NCBI GenBank assembly: GCA_031548435.1
Contig: JAVBRA010000008.1
Coordinates: 26,013-90,012 of the forward strand
DNA: 64,000 nucleotides
Direction of reading: 5' to 3'
Origin: JAVBRA01 sp031548435
GTDB lineage: Bacteria; Bacteroidota; Bacteroidia; Bacteroidales; Rikenellaceae
Under the pieces are notes generated by a model that saw only the letters and a program-made list of their open reading frames with translations, was not told where the DNA came from and did no database searches. Position numbers and translations under genes: made by a program. Positions 24,085-33,033 of the stretch are shown piece by piece; the first letter of the stretch is position 1, and each line of letters starts with the position of its first letter.

Positions 24085-25677
24085 ATGGGAACATTCATCC
24101 TTTATCTGCTCAAGGCCAACATCGTTTTGGCCGTTCTGTACGGTTTCTACCGCCTGTGCCTGCGGCGCGACACCTTTCTGGGCGCCAAGCGGACGGTGTT
24201 GCTTTCCATCTATGCCGCGGCGCTGATCTGTCCGCTGGTCGATCTTCCGACGGACAGGATGATCCAGGAGTCGTCGTTCATCCATCCGGTGGTGGAGAGC
24301 CTGCCGATGCTCACCCTGCCCGAGGTTGTCATCTCGGAACAAGGACAACAGGGCCCGGGCATGACCCTGTACGACATCATCGCCACGGTTTATCTGAGCG
24401 GGATAGCTGTCATAGCCGTCTGGATCCTGCTCCAGATCATCAGCGTTGCATCCCACCTATCGGGCAGCCGCCGGGCTAAGATCCTGGGTGTCAGAGTGAG
24501 GATATCGCCGCCTCCCACCCCTCCCTACTCTTTCCTGCGGTGGATCGTGATCGACGAAAGAACGGCGGGCGATAACGACATCGAGGAAATTCTGCTGCAC
24601 GAGAAACACCACGTCGACAACCGCCACTCGGCCGACACGATGCTCGCCACCCTGATGTGCGCCCTGTGCTGGTTCAATCCCCTGGCGTGGATGATGCGGC
24701 ACGACGTGCGCCTGAACCTCGAATTTCTGGCCGACCGCTCGGTGCTCCGCTCGGGGTGCGACGCCAGGGGCTATCAGTACCATATATTACGGCTCTCTTA
24801 TCCCGCGGCTGCAACAAACATTTCGAATAATTTCAATGTCTCACCACTTAAAAAACGAATCAAAATGATGAATCAAAAGAGAACCTCCGCTCCCGGCTAC
24901 GCGAAGTACCTGTTGTTTGTTCCTTTGCTGGCCGCGCTGATGCTTGTGAACCGATCGCAGGCAATGGCCGACATCGGCGACTCGCTGGCCCTAGCACAAA
25001 GCAAGGACATTGTTGCTCAAAGCAAGACGTTCGTGGCCGACAATGGAGAAACAGTAACGGCAATAGGCCCTTACAAATACCTTTTCTTCCTCAACGGCAA
25101 ATCGGTGCCTTTGAGCGAGATCGCTAACAAAAAAATGGCCCGGATCAACACCACCGAAGCCATTCCCAATGGATCTCCGACCATCGCCCAATACGGCATT
25201 CCCGACCTGACCGGAGTATTCGCACTCACGACCAAAGAAGATTCCAATGAATCGGAGGAGATCATCATCACCGTGAGTTCGGACAAACCCGGAGATCTCC
25301 AACTCACATTTTCCAACCTGGACGGGACTAAAAATGGCGCGGTAGGTATCTCCAACGATGACGTTCCCTTCCTGAGAACACAGGTGATGCCGAAGTTCGA
25401 CGGGGGCACGCTCGATAAATTCAAACAATGGTTATTCGAACAAGTAACCTATCCTCAATCCTCATTGGATGCGAACATCCAGGGCACCGTTGTGGCGACG
25501 TTCATCATCGAACGCGACGGCTCGGTGAGCAATGTCGAAATACGACAAAGCCCCGACGAAGCCCTGGCCGAAGAGGTGATCCGGGCACTCCAACTCTCGC
25601 CCCGATGGGAGCCGGCTCAACACGAAGGAAAAGTGGTAAGAATAAGGATGTCTCTCCCGATCACATTCAGACTGTAA
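24085..25677 (+). CDS. M56 (BlaR1-like) membrane metalloprotease with TonB C-terminal domain
   Basis: This 530-residue protein has N-terminal membrane helices (residues about 5-20, 35-50 and 95-120), the zinc protease motif HEKHH (HExxH) at 172-176, and NPLAWMMRHDVRLNLEFLADRSVL, which carries the downstream Glu/Asp typical of M56. A further helix is at about 272-287 (YAKYLLFVPLLAALMLV). The sensor part is not a penicillin-binding domain; instead residues about 437-530 form a TonB C-terminal domain. The likely role is to sense an envelope state and inactivate the BlaI-type repressor, by analogy with BlaR1. A strong terminator shared with the convergent floA operon follows. Confidence 0.87.
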   Translation: MGTFILYLLKANIVLAVLYGFYRLCLRRDTFLGAKRTVLLSIYAAALICPLVDLPTDRMIQESSFIHPVVESLPMLTLPEVVISEQGQQGPGMTLYDIIATVYLSGIAVIAVWILLQIISVASHLSGSRRAKILGVRVRISPPPTPPYSFLRWIVIDERTAGDNDIEEILLHEKHHVDNRHSADTMLATLMCALCWFNPLAWMMRHDVRLNLEFLADRSVLRSGCDARGYQYHILRLSYPAAATNISNNFNVSPLKKRIKMMNQKRTSAPGYAKYLLFVPLLAALMLVNRSQAMADIGDSLALAQSKDIVAQSKTFVADNGETVTAIGPYKYLFFLNGKSVPLSEIANKKMARINTTEAIPNGSPTIAQYGIPDLTGVFALTTKEDSNESEEIIITVSSDKPGDLQLTFSNLDGTKNGAVGISNDDVPFLRTQVMPKFDGGTLDKFKQWLFEQVTYPQSSLDANIQGTVVATFIIERDGSVSNVEIRQSPDEALAEEVIRALQLSPRWEPAQHEGKVVRIRMSLPITFRL

Positions 25678-25687
25678 TGCCATATCA

Positions 25688-25723
25688 AAAGAGGCCCCGT
25701 ACAGAGTTGTACGGGGCCTCTTT
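25688..25723. terminator. Bidirectional terminator hairpin
   Basis: A perfect 15-bp stem (25688-25702 with 25709-25723) with a 6-nt loop, flanked by A- and T-runs, between convergent genes ending at 25677 and 25737. Confidence 0.85.
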
Positions 25724-25736
25724 ATGCTCAGACAGG

Positions 25737-26720
25737 TTATTTCTTCGCCTCGCCGACGACCGGTGCTCCGGAGGGCTTGGCGATGCTTTCGCGCATCTGG
25801 GTGTCGGCCTGGATGTTCTGGAACTTGTAGTAGTCCATGATGCCCAGGTTGCCCTTGCGGAACGACTCGGCGATGGCCAGCGGGATCTCGGCTTCGGCTT
25901 CGATCACCTTAGCGCGGGCTTCCTGCGCCTTGGCTTTCATCTCCTGTTCGATGGCCACGGCCATGGCACGCTTCTCTTCGGCGCGGGCCTGGGCGATGTT
26001 CTTGTCGGCGTTGGCCTGATCCATCTGCAGCACGGCTCCGATGTTGCGCCCCACGTCGATGTCGGCGATGTCGATTGACAGGATCTCGAACGCCGTACCG
26101 GCATCGAGGCCTTTCTCCAACACCACGCGCGAGATGAAATCGGGGTTCTCCAACACCGACTTGTGCGAGGCCGACGAGCCGATCGACGACACAATCCCCT
26201 CGCCCACACGGGCCAACACGGTCTCTTCGCCCGCGCCGCCGACCAGTTGCTTGATGTTGGCGCGCACCGTCACACGGGCTTTGGCGATCAACTGGATGCC
26301 GTCCTTGGCAACGGCTGTCACCGGCGGCGTGTTGATCACCCGCGGGTTGACGGACATCTGCACGGCTTCGAACACGTCGCGGCCGGCCAGGTCGATGGCC
26401 GTGGCCATCTGGAAGTCGAGGTTGATGTTCGCCTTCTGGGCCGACACCAGCGCGTGCACCACATTGGCCACGTTACCGCGGGCCAGGTAATGCGCTTCGA
26501 GTGAGTTGGAGTCGAGCTTCAGGCCGGCCTTGGTGCCCTCGACCATCGCCGAGACGATGACCCCCGGCGGCACTTTACGCCAGCGCATCAGCACCAGTTG
26601 CAACAGAGAGATCCGTACGCCCGACAGGATGGCCGAAAGCCACAGCCCCACGGGAATGAAATAAAGTATCACGATCAGCAGAACGATGGCCGCGACGATC
26701 AGAATAGCGATAGTAGGCAT
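25737..26720 (-). CDS. floA: Flotillin-like protein FloA
   Basis: This 327-residue protein has an N-terminal membrane hairpin (residues about 3-45), an SPFH/band-7-like domain, and a coiled-coil Ala/Glu-rich region (about 225-290: AQARAEEKRAMAVAIEQEMKAKAQ). The match to bacterial FloA (YqfA) is close, including RWRKVPPGVIVSAMVEGTKAGL and ARGNVANVVHALVSAQKANI. It organises functional membrane microdomains. It lies 26 nt downstream of an nfeD-like gene, the usual pairing. The tail carries extra residues ending GEAKK. Confidence 0.95.
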   Translation of the reverse strand: MPTIAILIVAAIVLLIVILYFIPVGLWLSAILSGVRISLLQLVLMRWRKVPPGVIVSAMVEGTKAGLKLDSNSLEAHYLARGNVANVVHALVSAQKANINLDFQMATAIDLAGRDVFEAVQMSVNPRVINTPPVTAVAKDGIQLIAKARVTVRANIKQLVGGAGEETVLARVGEGIVSSIGSSASHKSVLENPDFISRVVLEKGLDAGTAFEILSIDIADIDVGRNIGAVLQMDQANADKNIAQARAEEKRAMAVAIEQEMKAKAQEARAKVIEAEAEIPLAIAESFRKGNLGIMDYYKFQNIQADTQMRESIAKPSGAPVVGEAKK

Positions 26721-26746
26721 AATGATTCGGTTTATGGTTATTTGGT

Positions 26747-27208
26747 TTAAGCTTTGGTTACCACGATTTCACTGCCCGACACGCGAACCACAACGATCTC
26801 CTGCTTGGGATCGATGTACGAATCGAGCGACTTGGCTTCGACAATGCGTCCGTTGATCATGACGTTGCCCATCGGGGCCAAGCGGGTCATGGCGACGCCC
26901 CGGTCGCCCACGGCAAGTTCGGCCGTCTTGTTTTCGGTTTCAACCGTCGAGTCGACGGCCTCGTCGAGCGACATCTTCTTCCATGTCCGCGACCGCAGCG
27001 ACACCCACACCAGCACCGCCGCCAACGCCACAACAACGGCCAGGATATACAGCGCTCCGTCGAGTCCGTAAAGCTCGTAGCCATACCATACCGACACGCC
27101 GAACGAAACCGCGGCGCCGATGCCCGCCACCGTAATGCCGGGCAGCAGCACCAGTTCGGTGAGCAGGAGCAGCAGCCCCAAGACAGCTGTTACAATAATG
27201 ATCGTCAT
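26747..27208 (-). CDS. NfeD-like membrane protein
   Basis: This short 153-residue NfeD form has N-terminal hydrophobic helices (about 1-70) and a C-terminal OB-fold domain (GDRGVAMTRLAPMGNVMINGRIVEAKS). It has no N-terminal ClpP-like protease domain. NfeD proteins accompany and probably help localise flotillin-like proteins. It sits between a SPOR-like gene and floA on the minus strand with short gaps, consistent with one transcript. Confidence 0.9.
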   Translation of the reverse strand: MTIIIVTAVLGLLLLLTELVLLPGITVAGIGAAVSFGVSVWYGYELYGLDGALYILAVVVALAAVLVWVSLRSRTWKKMSLDEAVDSTVETENKTAELAVGDRGVAMTRLAPMGNVMINGRIVEAKSLDSYIDPKQEIVVVRVSGSEIVVTKA

Positions 27209-27232
27209 CTCTTGTCTATTTTCAGAAGTTGG

Positions 27233-28777
27233 TTATTCGTCTATCGTTTTCACCTGCGCCCTGTTCACGCCGGAAAAGTTGGCCAGTTCCGTTGCGATTT
27301 CCGCAGCAACCGCGTGGTCATTGAACAATCCGACGGTAAACAGATAGCCGTCATCGGCCTGCACCCGCGAAATATCTTTGTCAGGGGCCTGTTCGGCCAA
27401 AAGCATTTTCACCTCGTCGGACATATCGCCGGCGGTTAAGATTTCGATCACATATTGGCCTCCGTCCCCTTCCGAAGAAACAACGGCGCCCGGAATCCTG
27501 TCCACCTCGTTCTGGCCGTAAAACTTGCCGTCGGCCCATCCCACGACAAAAGCCTGGGAGAAAAGCCTTTTCACAGCCGGAAGATCGGCTTTGGCCTCAT
27601 CGAGCGTTTTGTATTTGCCTGTAAAGTAACGGTACACCGACTCGCTTTGGGTGTAGAACAGCGGATAGGCGTTGCGGAATCGCGACACCGGGGCCGGGGC
27701 ATTGGAGGCCATGATCTGGATCGAGAAGACTTTATCCGTACGCATGAGGGAGAACTCCGGAACCGGGTTCGAGGCCGAATAAACCGGCGCACTTTTGCGC
27801 ACAAACGGCTCGTAAGTAACGAACGAGCGCTCGGCCAGCGAAACATCGGCGAAATCGTAGCTCACCTGCAACACCTGTTTTCTCAACCTCTCCAGCGAGT
27901 CTTTCGCCGCCGACAAACCGCCCCGGGAAGCCACGAACAGCTCGTAATCGATCACCAGCGCCTGCTGGCGGGGATAGGCGTAATAGGCTTTGGACAACAC
28001 GTTGGCCTGCGCGGCGCCGATGCGGATCTCGCGCCCCTGTTCGTTGAGCGCCTGCATCTGCGCCGCCGCATCGCCGCCCAGCTTATCCAGCAACAGGTTG
28101 TAAGCGTCGCTCTTTATCTCGAAGATACTGTCCCACAGCGCCGTGAATCGGGCCGAGTTGTCATCGGCCAGGGCGCGCAACCGGGCATATTCGCCCATGC
28201 ACGAATCGGCCACGGCGCTGTTGCCGGTCGAAGAGTAGAGGTCGGCTGTTGCCGCCAGATGCTCCCTGAACGAGAGGAATTCGTCCGACAGGGCGGGAAT
28301 GGCGGCGTATCGCTCATTGGCCTCGACCAGCCGGCCCACTTCGGCCGCAGGGAGGTTTTTCACAATGATATCCGACCCGAAGAAAGGCTTTTCCGTTCCG
28401 GGCAACGAATCTTGCACCCGGGGGGCAGGTTCGGCCCCACCCGAAGAACTGAACGATGCAATGACATAGTCCTGCTCGATGCGGCTGATCTTCGACGAGA
28501 GCGTACCGATGGCGTTGCGAATCTGGAACACCGCGCCCTCCATGCGGATGATATCGCCCGAGACCTTGTTGCGGTCCTGGGTGGTGTCTTGCAGCAGGAG
28601 CCGCGTCCGATCGATCCGATCCTGGACAGAGTCGGCCTGACGGTAAAGCTCCTTTTCGTTGGCAATGAGCGACATATATTCAGCATTGCCCTCCAACCCC
28701 ACGATATGCGATACACGCTGCCCCAGACACAGGGCGGCAACGCAAAAACTCAGCGCGAACAATACAGTTCTTCTCAT
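27233..28777 (-). CDS. Exported coiled-coil protein with SPOR-like C-terminal repeats
   Basis: This 514-residue protein has a signal peptide (MRRTVLFALSFCVAALCLG) and a long, mostly helical middle with coiled-coil character (residues about 35-110 and 140-320). Two C-terminal segments (about 347-420 and 440-514; FSIQIMASN..., GYLFTVGLFNDHAVAAEIA...) resemble SPOR domains, which bind denuded peptidoglycan. A cell-wall or division-related role is inferred. It lies 24 nt upstream of the nfeD-like gene and 52 nt downstream of trkH. Confidence 0.68.
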   Translation of the reverse strand: MRRTVLFALSFCVAALCLGQRVSHIVGLEGNAEYMSLIANEKELYRQADSVQDRIDRTRLLLQDTTQDRNKVSGDIIRMEGAVFQIRNAIGTLSSKISRIEQDYVIASFSSSGGAEPAPRVQDSLPGTEKPFFGSDIIVKNLPAAEVGRLVEANERYAAIPALSDEFLSFREHLAATADLYSSTGNSAVADSCMGEYARLRALADDNSARFTALWDSIFEIKSDAYNLLLDKLGGDAAAQMQALNEQGREIRIGAAQANVLSKAYYAYPRQQALVIDYELFVASRGGLSAAKDSLERLRKQVLQVSYDFADVSLAERSFVTYEPFVRKSAPVYSASNPVPEFSLMRTDKVFSIQIMASNAPAPVSRFRNAYPLFYTQSESVYRYFTGKYKTLDEAKADLPAVKRLFSQAFVVGWADGKFYGQNEVDRIPGAVVSSEGDGGQYVIEILTAGDMSDEVKMLLAEQAPDKDISRVQADDGYLFTVGLFNDHAVAAEIATELANFSGVNRAQVKTIDE

Positions 28778-28829
28778 AACACGAACAAATCTCTCAAAGA
28801 TAACGATAATTTCCCGAACTACCGCACTC

Positions 28830-30275
28830 CTACCGCCACGATTTCATGATAAACAGTTGCAGGAACCCGAATATCTCCAAACGTCCCAACAACATCAGGA
28901 ACGTGAGCACAACCTTGACAAACATCGACAACTCGCCGTAGTTGCCCAGCGAATAGACCTTGCCGAATCCCGGGCCGACGTTGCCGATACAGGCCGCACA
29001 CGCCGAAAAGCTGGTCATCAGGTCTTCGCCGGTGAAAGCGATCAGCAGCGAACCCAACAACAGCGATACCAGATAAATGGCGATGTACAGAACGGCATTG
29101 TGCACCACCGCGTCGTCCTGATAGACGTTGTTGAGCCGGATGCGGACAATGGCGTTGGGGTGTTGCTGCAACAGAATCCGGCTTTTGATCGTCTTGAACA
29201 GCAGGATGACGCGGTCCATTTTCAGCCCCCCCGCCGTCGATCCGGCACACCCGCACTGTATGGTGCAATAGATCAGGGCCAGCACCGCAAAGGGAGGCCA
29301 AAGGCTCGAATCGGCCGTGGCCAGGCCGGAGGTGGACATCACCGAGGCCACCTGGAACGACCCGAACCGGAGCGAACTCAGGAACGTGGGATAAATGTCC
29401 GACAGCCACAGGTTGACCCCCACCAGCAGGCATGCCGCCAGAAGAACAATCATGTAGATGCGCGACACCTCCGAAGTGAACAGGTTTTTCCGTTTTCCGG
29501 TCAGCGTGGCGAAGATCAGCCCGAAGTGCATGCTGGCAAGCGTCATGGCCGCGATCAGAATCACCTCGATGCCGATGTTGTTATAAAAGGCGATGCTCTG
29601 GTTCTTGGTGCTGAAGCCGCCCGTGGCAATGGTCGAAAAGGCGTGGTTGACCGAGTCGAACCAGTCCATGCCGGCAATACGCAGCAGCACCGCCAGGCTG
29701 ACGGTAAGCCCGATGTAAACGAACAGCAGGATCTGGATGACGTTGTGGGTGCGGTATTTATAATTGTCTTTGGCCAGGGTCGACATCTCGACGCTCGACA
29801 GCGTCATTTTGAGCTTGCCGAACGAAGGCAACACCAGCAGCACGAACATCACCACCCCCATCCCCCCGATCCAGTGGGTCGACGAACGCCAGAACAGCAG
29901 CCCCTTGGGCAGCGCCTCGACGTTGGACAGAATGGTGTTGCCCGTGGTGGTGAATCCCGACACGCTCTCGAACCACGAATTGATCAGCGAAAACTCGCCG
30001 CCCCACATCATGTAAGGCAGCATCCCCGCGAAGCACGACGCCAGCCAGGCCAGCACTACCACGGCAAACCCCTCCTTGTTGTTGAGCTGCGAACTCGACC
30101 GGACGAAAATCAAAGGATACACCCCGAGGATGGTGGTAAAAAGCGTACTCATCATCAACGGCTTGAAGGCAGAATCGATGCCATTGAAGAGCGAGATCAT
30201 GGCCGACAGGAACATGAAGACGGCGTTGAGCAACAGCACCAACCCGATATACCGGAGTATGATATTGGGCCTCAT
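28830..30275 (-). CDS. trkH: TrkH-type potassium uptake channel subunit
   Basis: This 481-residue membrane protein belongs to the Trk/Ktr/HKT superfamily. It shows selectivity-filter-like repeats such as VSGFTTTGNTIL, FSTIATGGFSTKNQSI and GCAGSTAGGLKMDR. No trkA/ktrA regulatory gene is adjacent. Instead, 9 nt upstream lies a two-helix HAMP protein (30285-31031), so a regulator or sensor of unusual type may be translated with it. Confidence 0.94.
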   Translation of the reverse strand: MRPNIILRYIGLVLLLNAVFMFLSAMISLFNGIDSAFKPLMMSTLFTTILGVYPLIFVRSSSQLNNKEGFAVVVLAWLASCFAGMLPYMMWGGEFSLINSWFESVSGFTTTGNTILSNVEALPKGLLFWRSSTHWIGGMGVVMFVLLVLPSFGKLKMTLSSVEMSTLAKDNYKYRTHNVIQILLFVYIGLTVSLAVLLRIAGMDWFDSVNHAFSTIATGGFSTKNQSIAFYNNIGIEVILIAAMTLASMHFGLIFATLTGKRKNLFTSEVSRIYMIVLLAACLLVGVNLWLSDIYPTFLSSLRFGSFQVASVMSTSGLATADSSLWPPFAVLALIYCTIQCGCAGSTAGGLKMDRVILLFKTIKSRILLQQHPNAIVRIRLNNVYQDDAVVHNAVLYIAIYLVSLLLGSLLIAFTGEDLMTSFSACAACIGNVGPGFGKVYSLGNYGELSMFVKVVLTFLMLLGRLEIFGFLQLFIMKSWR

Positions 30276-30284
30276 CGGGATTCG

Positions 30285-31031
30285 TTATTTGGATTTGTTT
30301 GCCTTGATCGTGTCGATCAGCTCGTCGATGCCTTCCTTCAGGTCGGCCACCTCGTCGCGCGCCTCGGTCGTCACTTTGAACGGGATCTTGAGCTTGAGGT
30401 AGTTGTCCAGCGCGCGCGACATCTTCACCACCGGACGGATGAAATAGAGGTCGATCATGTAAAAGAGCATCAGCAGGATGAGCACGGCCACCCCCAGGGC
30501 GATGACCGCAGGCATAATGGCCCAATAGACGTTGTTTTCGAGCATATACGACTCTTCTTCGGCATATGCGTTCGAGAACTGGATCAGGTTCTGGACATTG
30601 CGCAGCAGCTCCTGGTGGGCGGGCTGGCATTCGTCCAGGTACCAGCGCCCCCGGTCGATGTGCGACGAATCGGCGGCATTCTGGATCAGCCGGAAGTAGT
30701 TGTCTTTGGCAACGATCGCCGAATCGGCCACCGACACATCGTCGTACATCCGCCGGAACTTGAGGAACGCCTCGTCCATCTCCTGCTTGTTGCGGCTGAG
30801 CTCCAGCGCCTCGTCCCCGCCGTGGAGTAGCGACCAGACCAGGTGTTTGTTCTGTTCTTCGAGCAGATCGAGGATCTCGACCGTCAGGTCGATCGCGTCG
30901 TTGTTCTGTTCCACGATGGTGGTATTGAGGCGGGTGAACAGGTTCAGCTCCGAATACGAGATGACTCCCGACATCAGCAACAGGAAGCCGAGCGCAGCGA
31001 ACCCCAGCATGATTTTTTGACGTATCCCCAT
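30285..31031 (-). CDS. Orphan two-TM sensor with HAMP-like end and no output domain
   Basis: This 248-residue protein has a first TM at about 7-24, an extracytoplasmic four-helix-type segment (25-160), a second TM at about 168-192, and a HAMP-like tail (FIRPVVKMSRALDNYL...DEVADLKEGIDELIDTIKANKSK). The layout is that of a histidine kinase or chemoreceptor input module, but the protein stops at the end of HAMP. There is no kinase or methyl-accepting domain and no frameshift remnant downstream, because trkH starts 9 nt later. It may regulate TrkH directly; that is inference. Confidence 0.72.
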   Translation of the reverse strand: MGIRQKIMLGFAALGFLLLMSGVISYSELNLFTRLNTTIVEQNNDAIDLTVEILDLLEEQNKHLVWSLLHGGDEALELSRNKQEMDEAFLKFRRMYDDVSVADSAIVAKDNYFRLIQNAADSSHIDRGRWYLDECQPAHQELLRNVQNLIQFSNAYAEEESYMLENNVYWAIMPAVIALGVAVLILLMLFYMIDLYFIRPVVKMSRALDNYLKLKIPFKVTTEARDEVADLKEGIDELIDTIKANKSK

Positions 31032-31053
31032 GGCGGCACAATGGTTTAAACTG

Positions 31054-31061
31054 CAAATTTA
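31054..31061 (-). promoter_or_regulatory. -7 box TAAATTTG for the HAMP-trkH operon
   Basis: Exact TAnnTTTG on the minus strand, 22 nt before the ATG at 31031. The rest of 31032-31259 contains no gene I can see. Confidence 0.5.
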
Positions 31062-31259
31062 TAAACTTAAACCGGTTATAACCGAGAGTTTGCCAGGTTT
31101 TTTTCGTCCCGGAACCGGAAGCAAACCCGGCGGCGGCTTTGGAAACCGGAATCCACCGTCCCCTCTTAAGCGCAGGCCCGCTTCGGGCAAAAATGTTCCC
31201 TCGCCGGATTTCAGGACAAAAAGCACACGCAGCGTTACCGGCAAAACATCCGGCAAATG

Positions 31260-32831
31260 TCATTTTTTATTGCCGCGCCAGCTCCGCAACTTCATCTGCA
31301 CCAACTTGCGGGCGGTGGCGAAATTCTCGCGCATGGCAACCGAGCTGGCAAGCAGGTAGGCGCCATACACCGTGGCCGAAACGGCGGTTATCACCACCGC
31401 GTTCACGAGCCATTCGAGGTAATCGGCCGGGGCGGTATAGAGCGTCGGCCAAAGAACAAACCGCACCACGCAGAAAGTGAGGGCAAGCCCGGCCATGAAA
31501 TTCAGCACATGGGCCCAATAGCGGCCTACCCCCTCGCCAAACCCCTCGCGGAACAGGAAACAGGGTTTCCACACCCCTGCAATGAGCCCCGTGCTGACGG
31601 TAGTGCCCAGCACAACGCCCAGCAGGCCCCAATAATACCCCGCCGCCACCGAGATCGCCAGGTTGAGCGCCGCCTCGGTCCACGGGGCCCACACGTCGCG
31701 GAACTTGCCGTAGGCCTGGATAAACATTTCGTTGGCCGGCCGCAGGATCGAGATGAAGATGTTGGCAAGCATCAGGATGAACACCGGGCGGTCGAGCAGC
31801 ACCGGGCCGTCGATCGATTTCGAGAACCATGCCACCACCGGGTCGGTCAGAAAGTAGAGGCCGATGATGAGGACTCCGGCGATCCAGTAACGCAACGACA
31901 GCATTTGCAGGTACACCCGGCGGATCTTGCCACGGTCGCCCGAGGCGATGAGGTTGCCCACGCTGGCCGCACCGCTGTCGAACAGCGCCACCATGAACGC
32001 CGACGTTTTGACGAAGATCATGGTGTAGTTGGTATAGCGGGTCACCATCGAAAAGTCGTACAGCAGCGAAATGACGATGTTGTCGGTATAGAACAGCACG
32101 ATGGCGGCCACCTTGTGGTTGAACACCTGCCTGATCTTCCCCACCAGTTCGCGGTATTTCCGCATCAGTTGCCTTCCGGCGGCGATATCGGTTTTGAGCC
32201 AGGGGTATTCCCGGTCGATTTTGCGGTTGAGCGACAGCGAGATCGCCACGCCCCCGGCCAATTCGATGGCCAGCCACACCATGTAGCTCTGCGTCAGCCA
32301 GTACAGGGCCGCCATCTGCAACAGCACCTTGACGGTGCGGTAGCCGTTGAACCGTGCGGCCACCATGTAGTTTTTCTGGTCGGCCACCAGCAATATCTGC
32401 CGGTAGTTGACAAAATAACCCATCAGGGCCACCGCCAGAAAAACGTAAAACGCGACATAAATCTGCCACATGGCCGCGTCCTTGCCTGCGAATATCAGCG
32501 GAAAGAAGAGCGACAGCGCCACCCCGGCAACCAATATCCACCCGCCGATGCGGCGGTAGAGGTAACCCATCAGCGAAACGATTTCCGAGATGGCGCCGCG
32601 GTCGCCGTCGTGGATGGGGCGGTAAAGCCAATAAGCCGTGGCGGCCCACACCCCCAACTCGGCCAGGTTGAGGTAGCCGAGCATGTCGCCGATGGTGGAG
32701 TTGAGGCCCATGACCCCGTCCCCCAGCCCGTCGATAAACACCCGGCGCGAAACAAAGGCGATGACCAGGGTGATGAAATAGAACAGCAGGTTCACCTTGG
32801 CGTTCTTGACTGTTTTTTTCACCCTTTCCAT
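31260..32831 (-). CDS. Polysaccharide flippase-like (MATE/MOP superfamily) membrane protein
   Basis: This 523-residue protein has about 12-14 hydrophobic helices. The opening NAKVNLLFYFITLVIAFVSRRVFIDGLGDGVMGLNSTIGDMLGYLNLAELGV is typical of O-antigen/teichoic-acid flippase-like proteins of Bacteroidetes. The ATG at 32831 (MERVKK) is preferred over one at 32909, because the extra 26 residues are encoded by a 45-nt tandem duplication and look non-genuine. No glycosyltransferases surround it, so the substrate is unknown. It is divergent from the S9 peptidase. Confidence 0.82.
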   Translation of the reverse strand: MERVKKTVKNAKVNLLFYFITLVIAFVSRRVFIDGLGDGVMGLNSTIGDMLGYLNLAELGVWAATAYWLYRPIHDGDRGAISEIVSLMGYLYRRIGGWILVAGVALSLFFPLIFAGKDAAMWQIYVAFYVFLAVALMGYFVNYRQILLVADQKNYMVAARFNGYRTVKVLLQMAALYWLTQSYMVWLAIELAGGVAISLSLNRKIDREYPWLKTDIAAGRQLMRKYRELVGKIRQVFNHKVAAIVLFYTDNIVISLLYDFSMVTRYTNYTMIFVKTSAFMVALFDSGAASVGNLIASGDRGKIRRVYLQMLSLRYWIAGVLIIGLYFLTDPVVAWFSKSIDGPVLLDRPVFILMLANIFISILRPANEMFIQAYGKFRDVWAPWTEAALNLAISVAAGYYWGLLGVVLGTTVSTGLIAGVWKPCFLFREGFGEGVGRYWAHVLNFMAGLALTFCVVRFVLWPTLYTAPADYLEWLVNAVVITAVSATVYGAYLLASSVAMRENFATARKLVQMKLRSWRGNKK

Positions 32832-32838
32832 CCGCTGA

Positions 32839-32919
32839 ATTTTGAATGGGGCGCCTGCCGGCACCCGGAAAATATTGGTTTTTATTTTGACCGAAGCGCC
32901 CGCAGGCATCCGGAAATAA
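32839..32919. repeat. Two 36-nt imperfect direct repeats, period 45 nt
   Basis: Segments 32839-32874 and 32884-32919 share ATTTTGA and GCGCC(T/C)GC(C/A)GGCA(C/T)CCGGAAA. They lie just upstream of the flippase-like gene, in the divergent promoter region. Confidence 0.7.
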
Positions 32920-32961
32920 TAACTTTACCTTGACAAAGGTATGCAAATCCGTTAATTTTGC

Positions 32962-32969
32962 TATCTTTG
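32962..32969 (+). promoter_or_regulatory. -7 box TATCTTTG for S9 peptidase
   Basis: Exact TAnnTTTG, 64 nt before the chosen ATG at 33034. Confidence 0.55.
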
Positions 32970-33033
32970 TCAGGACTAAATGAATTTACCCGGGCGCCGC
33001 AAGGCGTCCCTCAACCCCAAAACAAACGCCATC

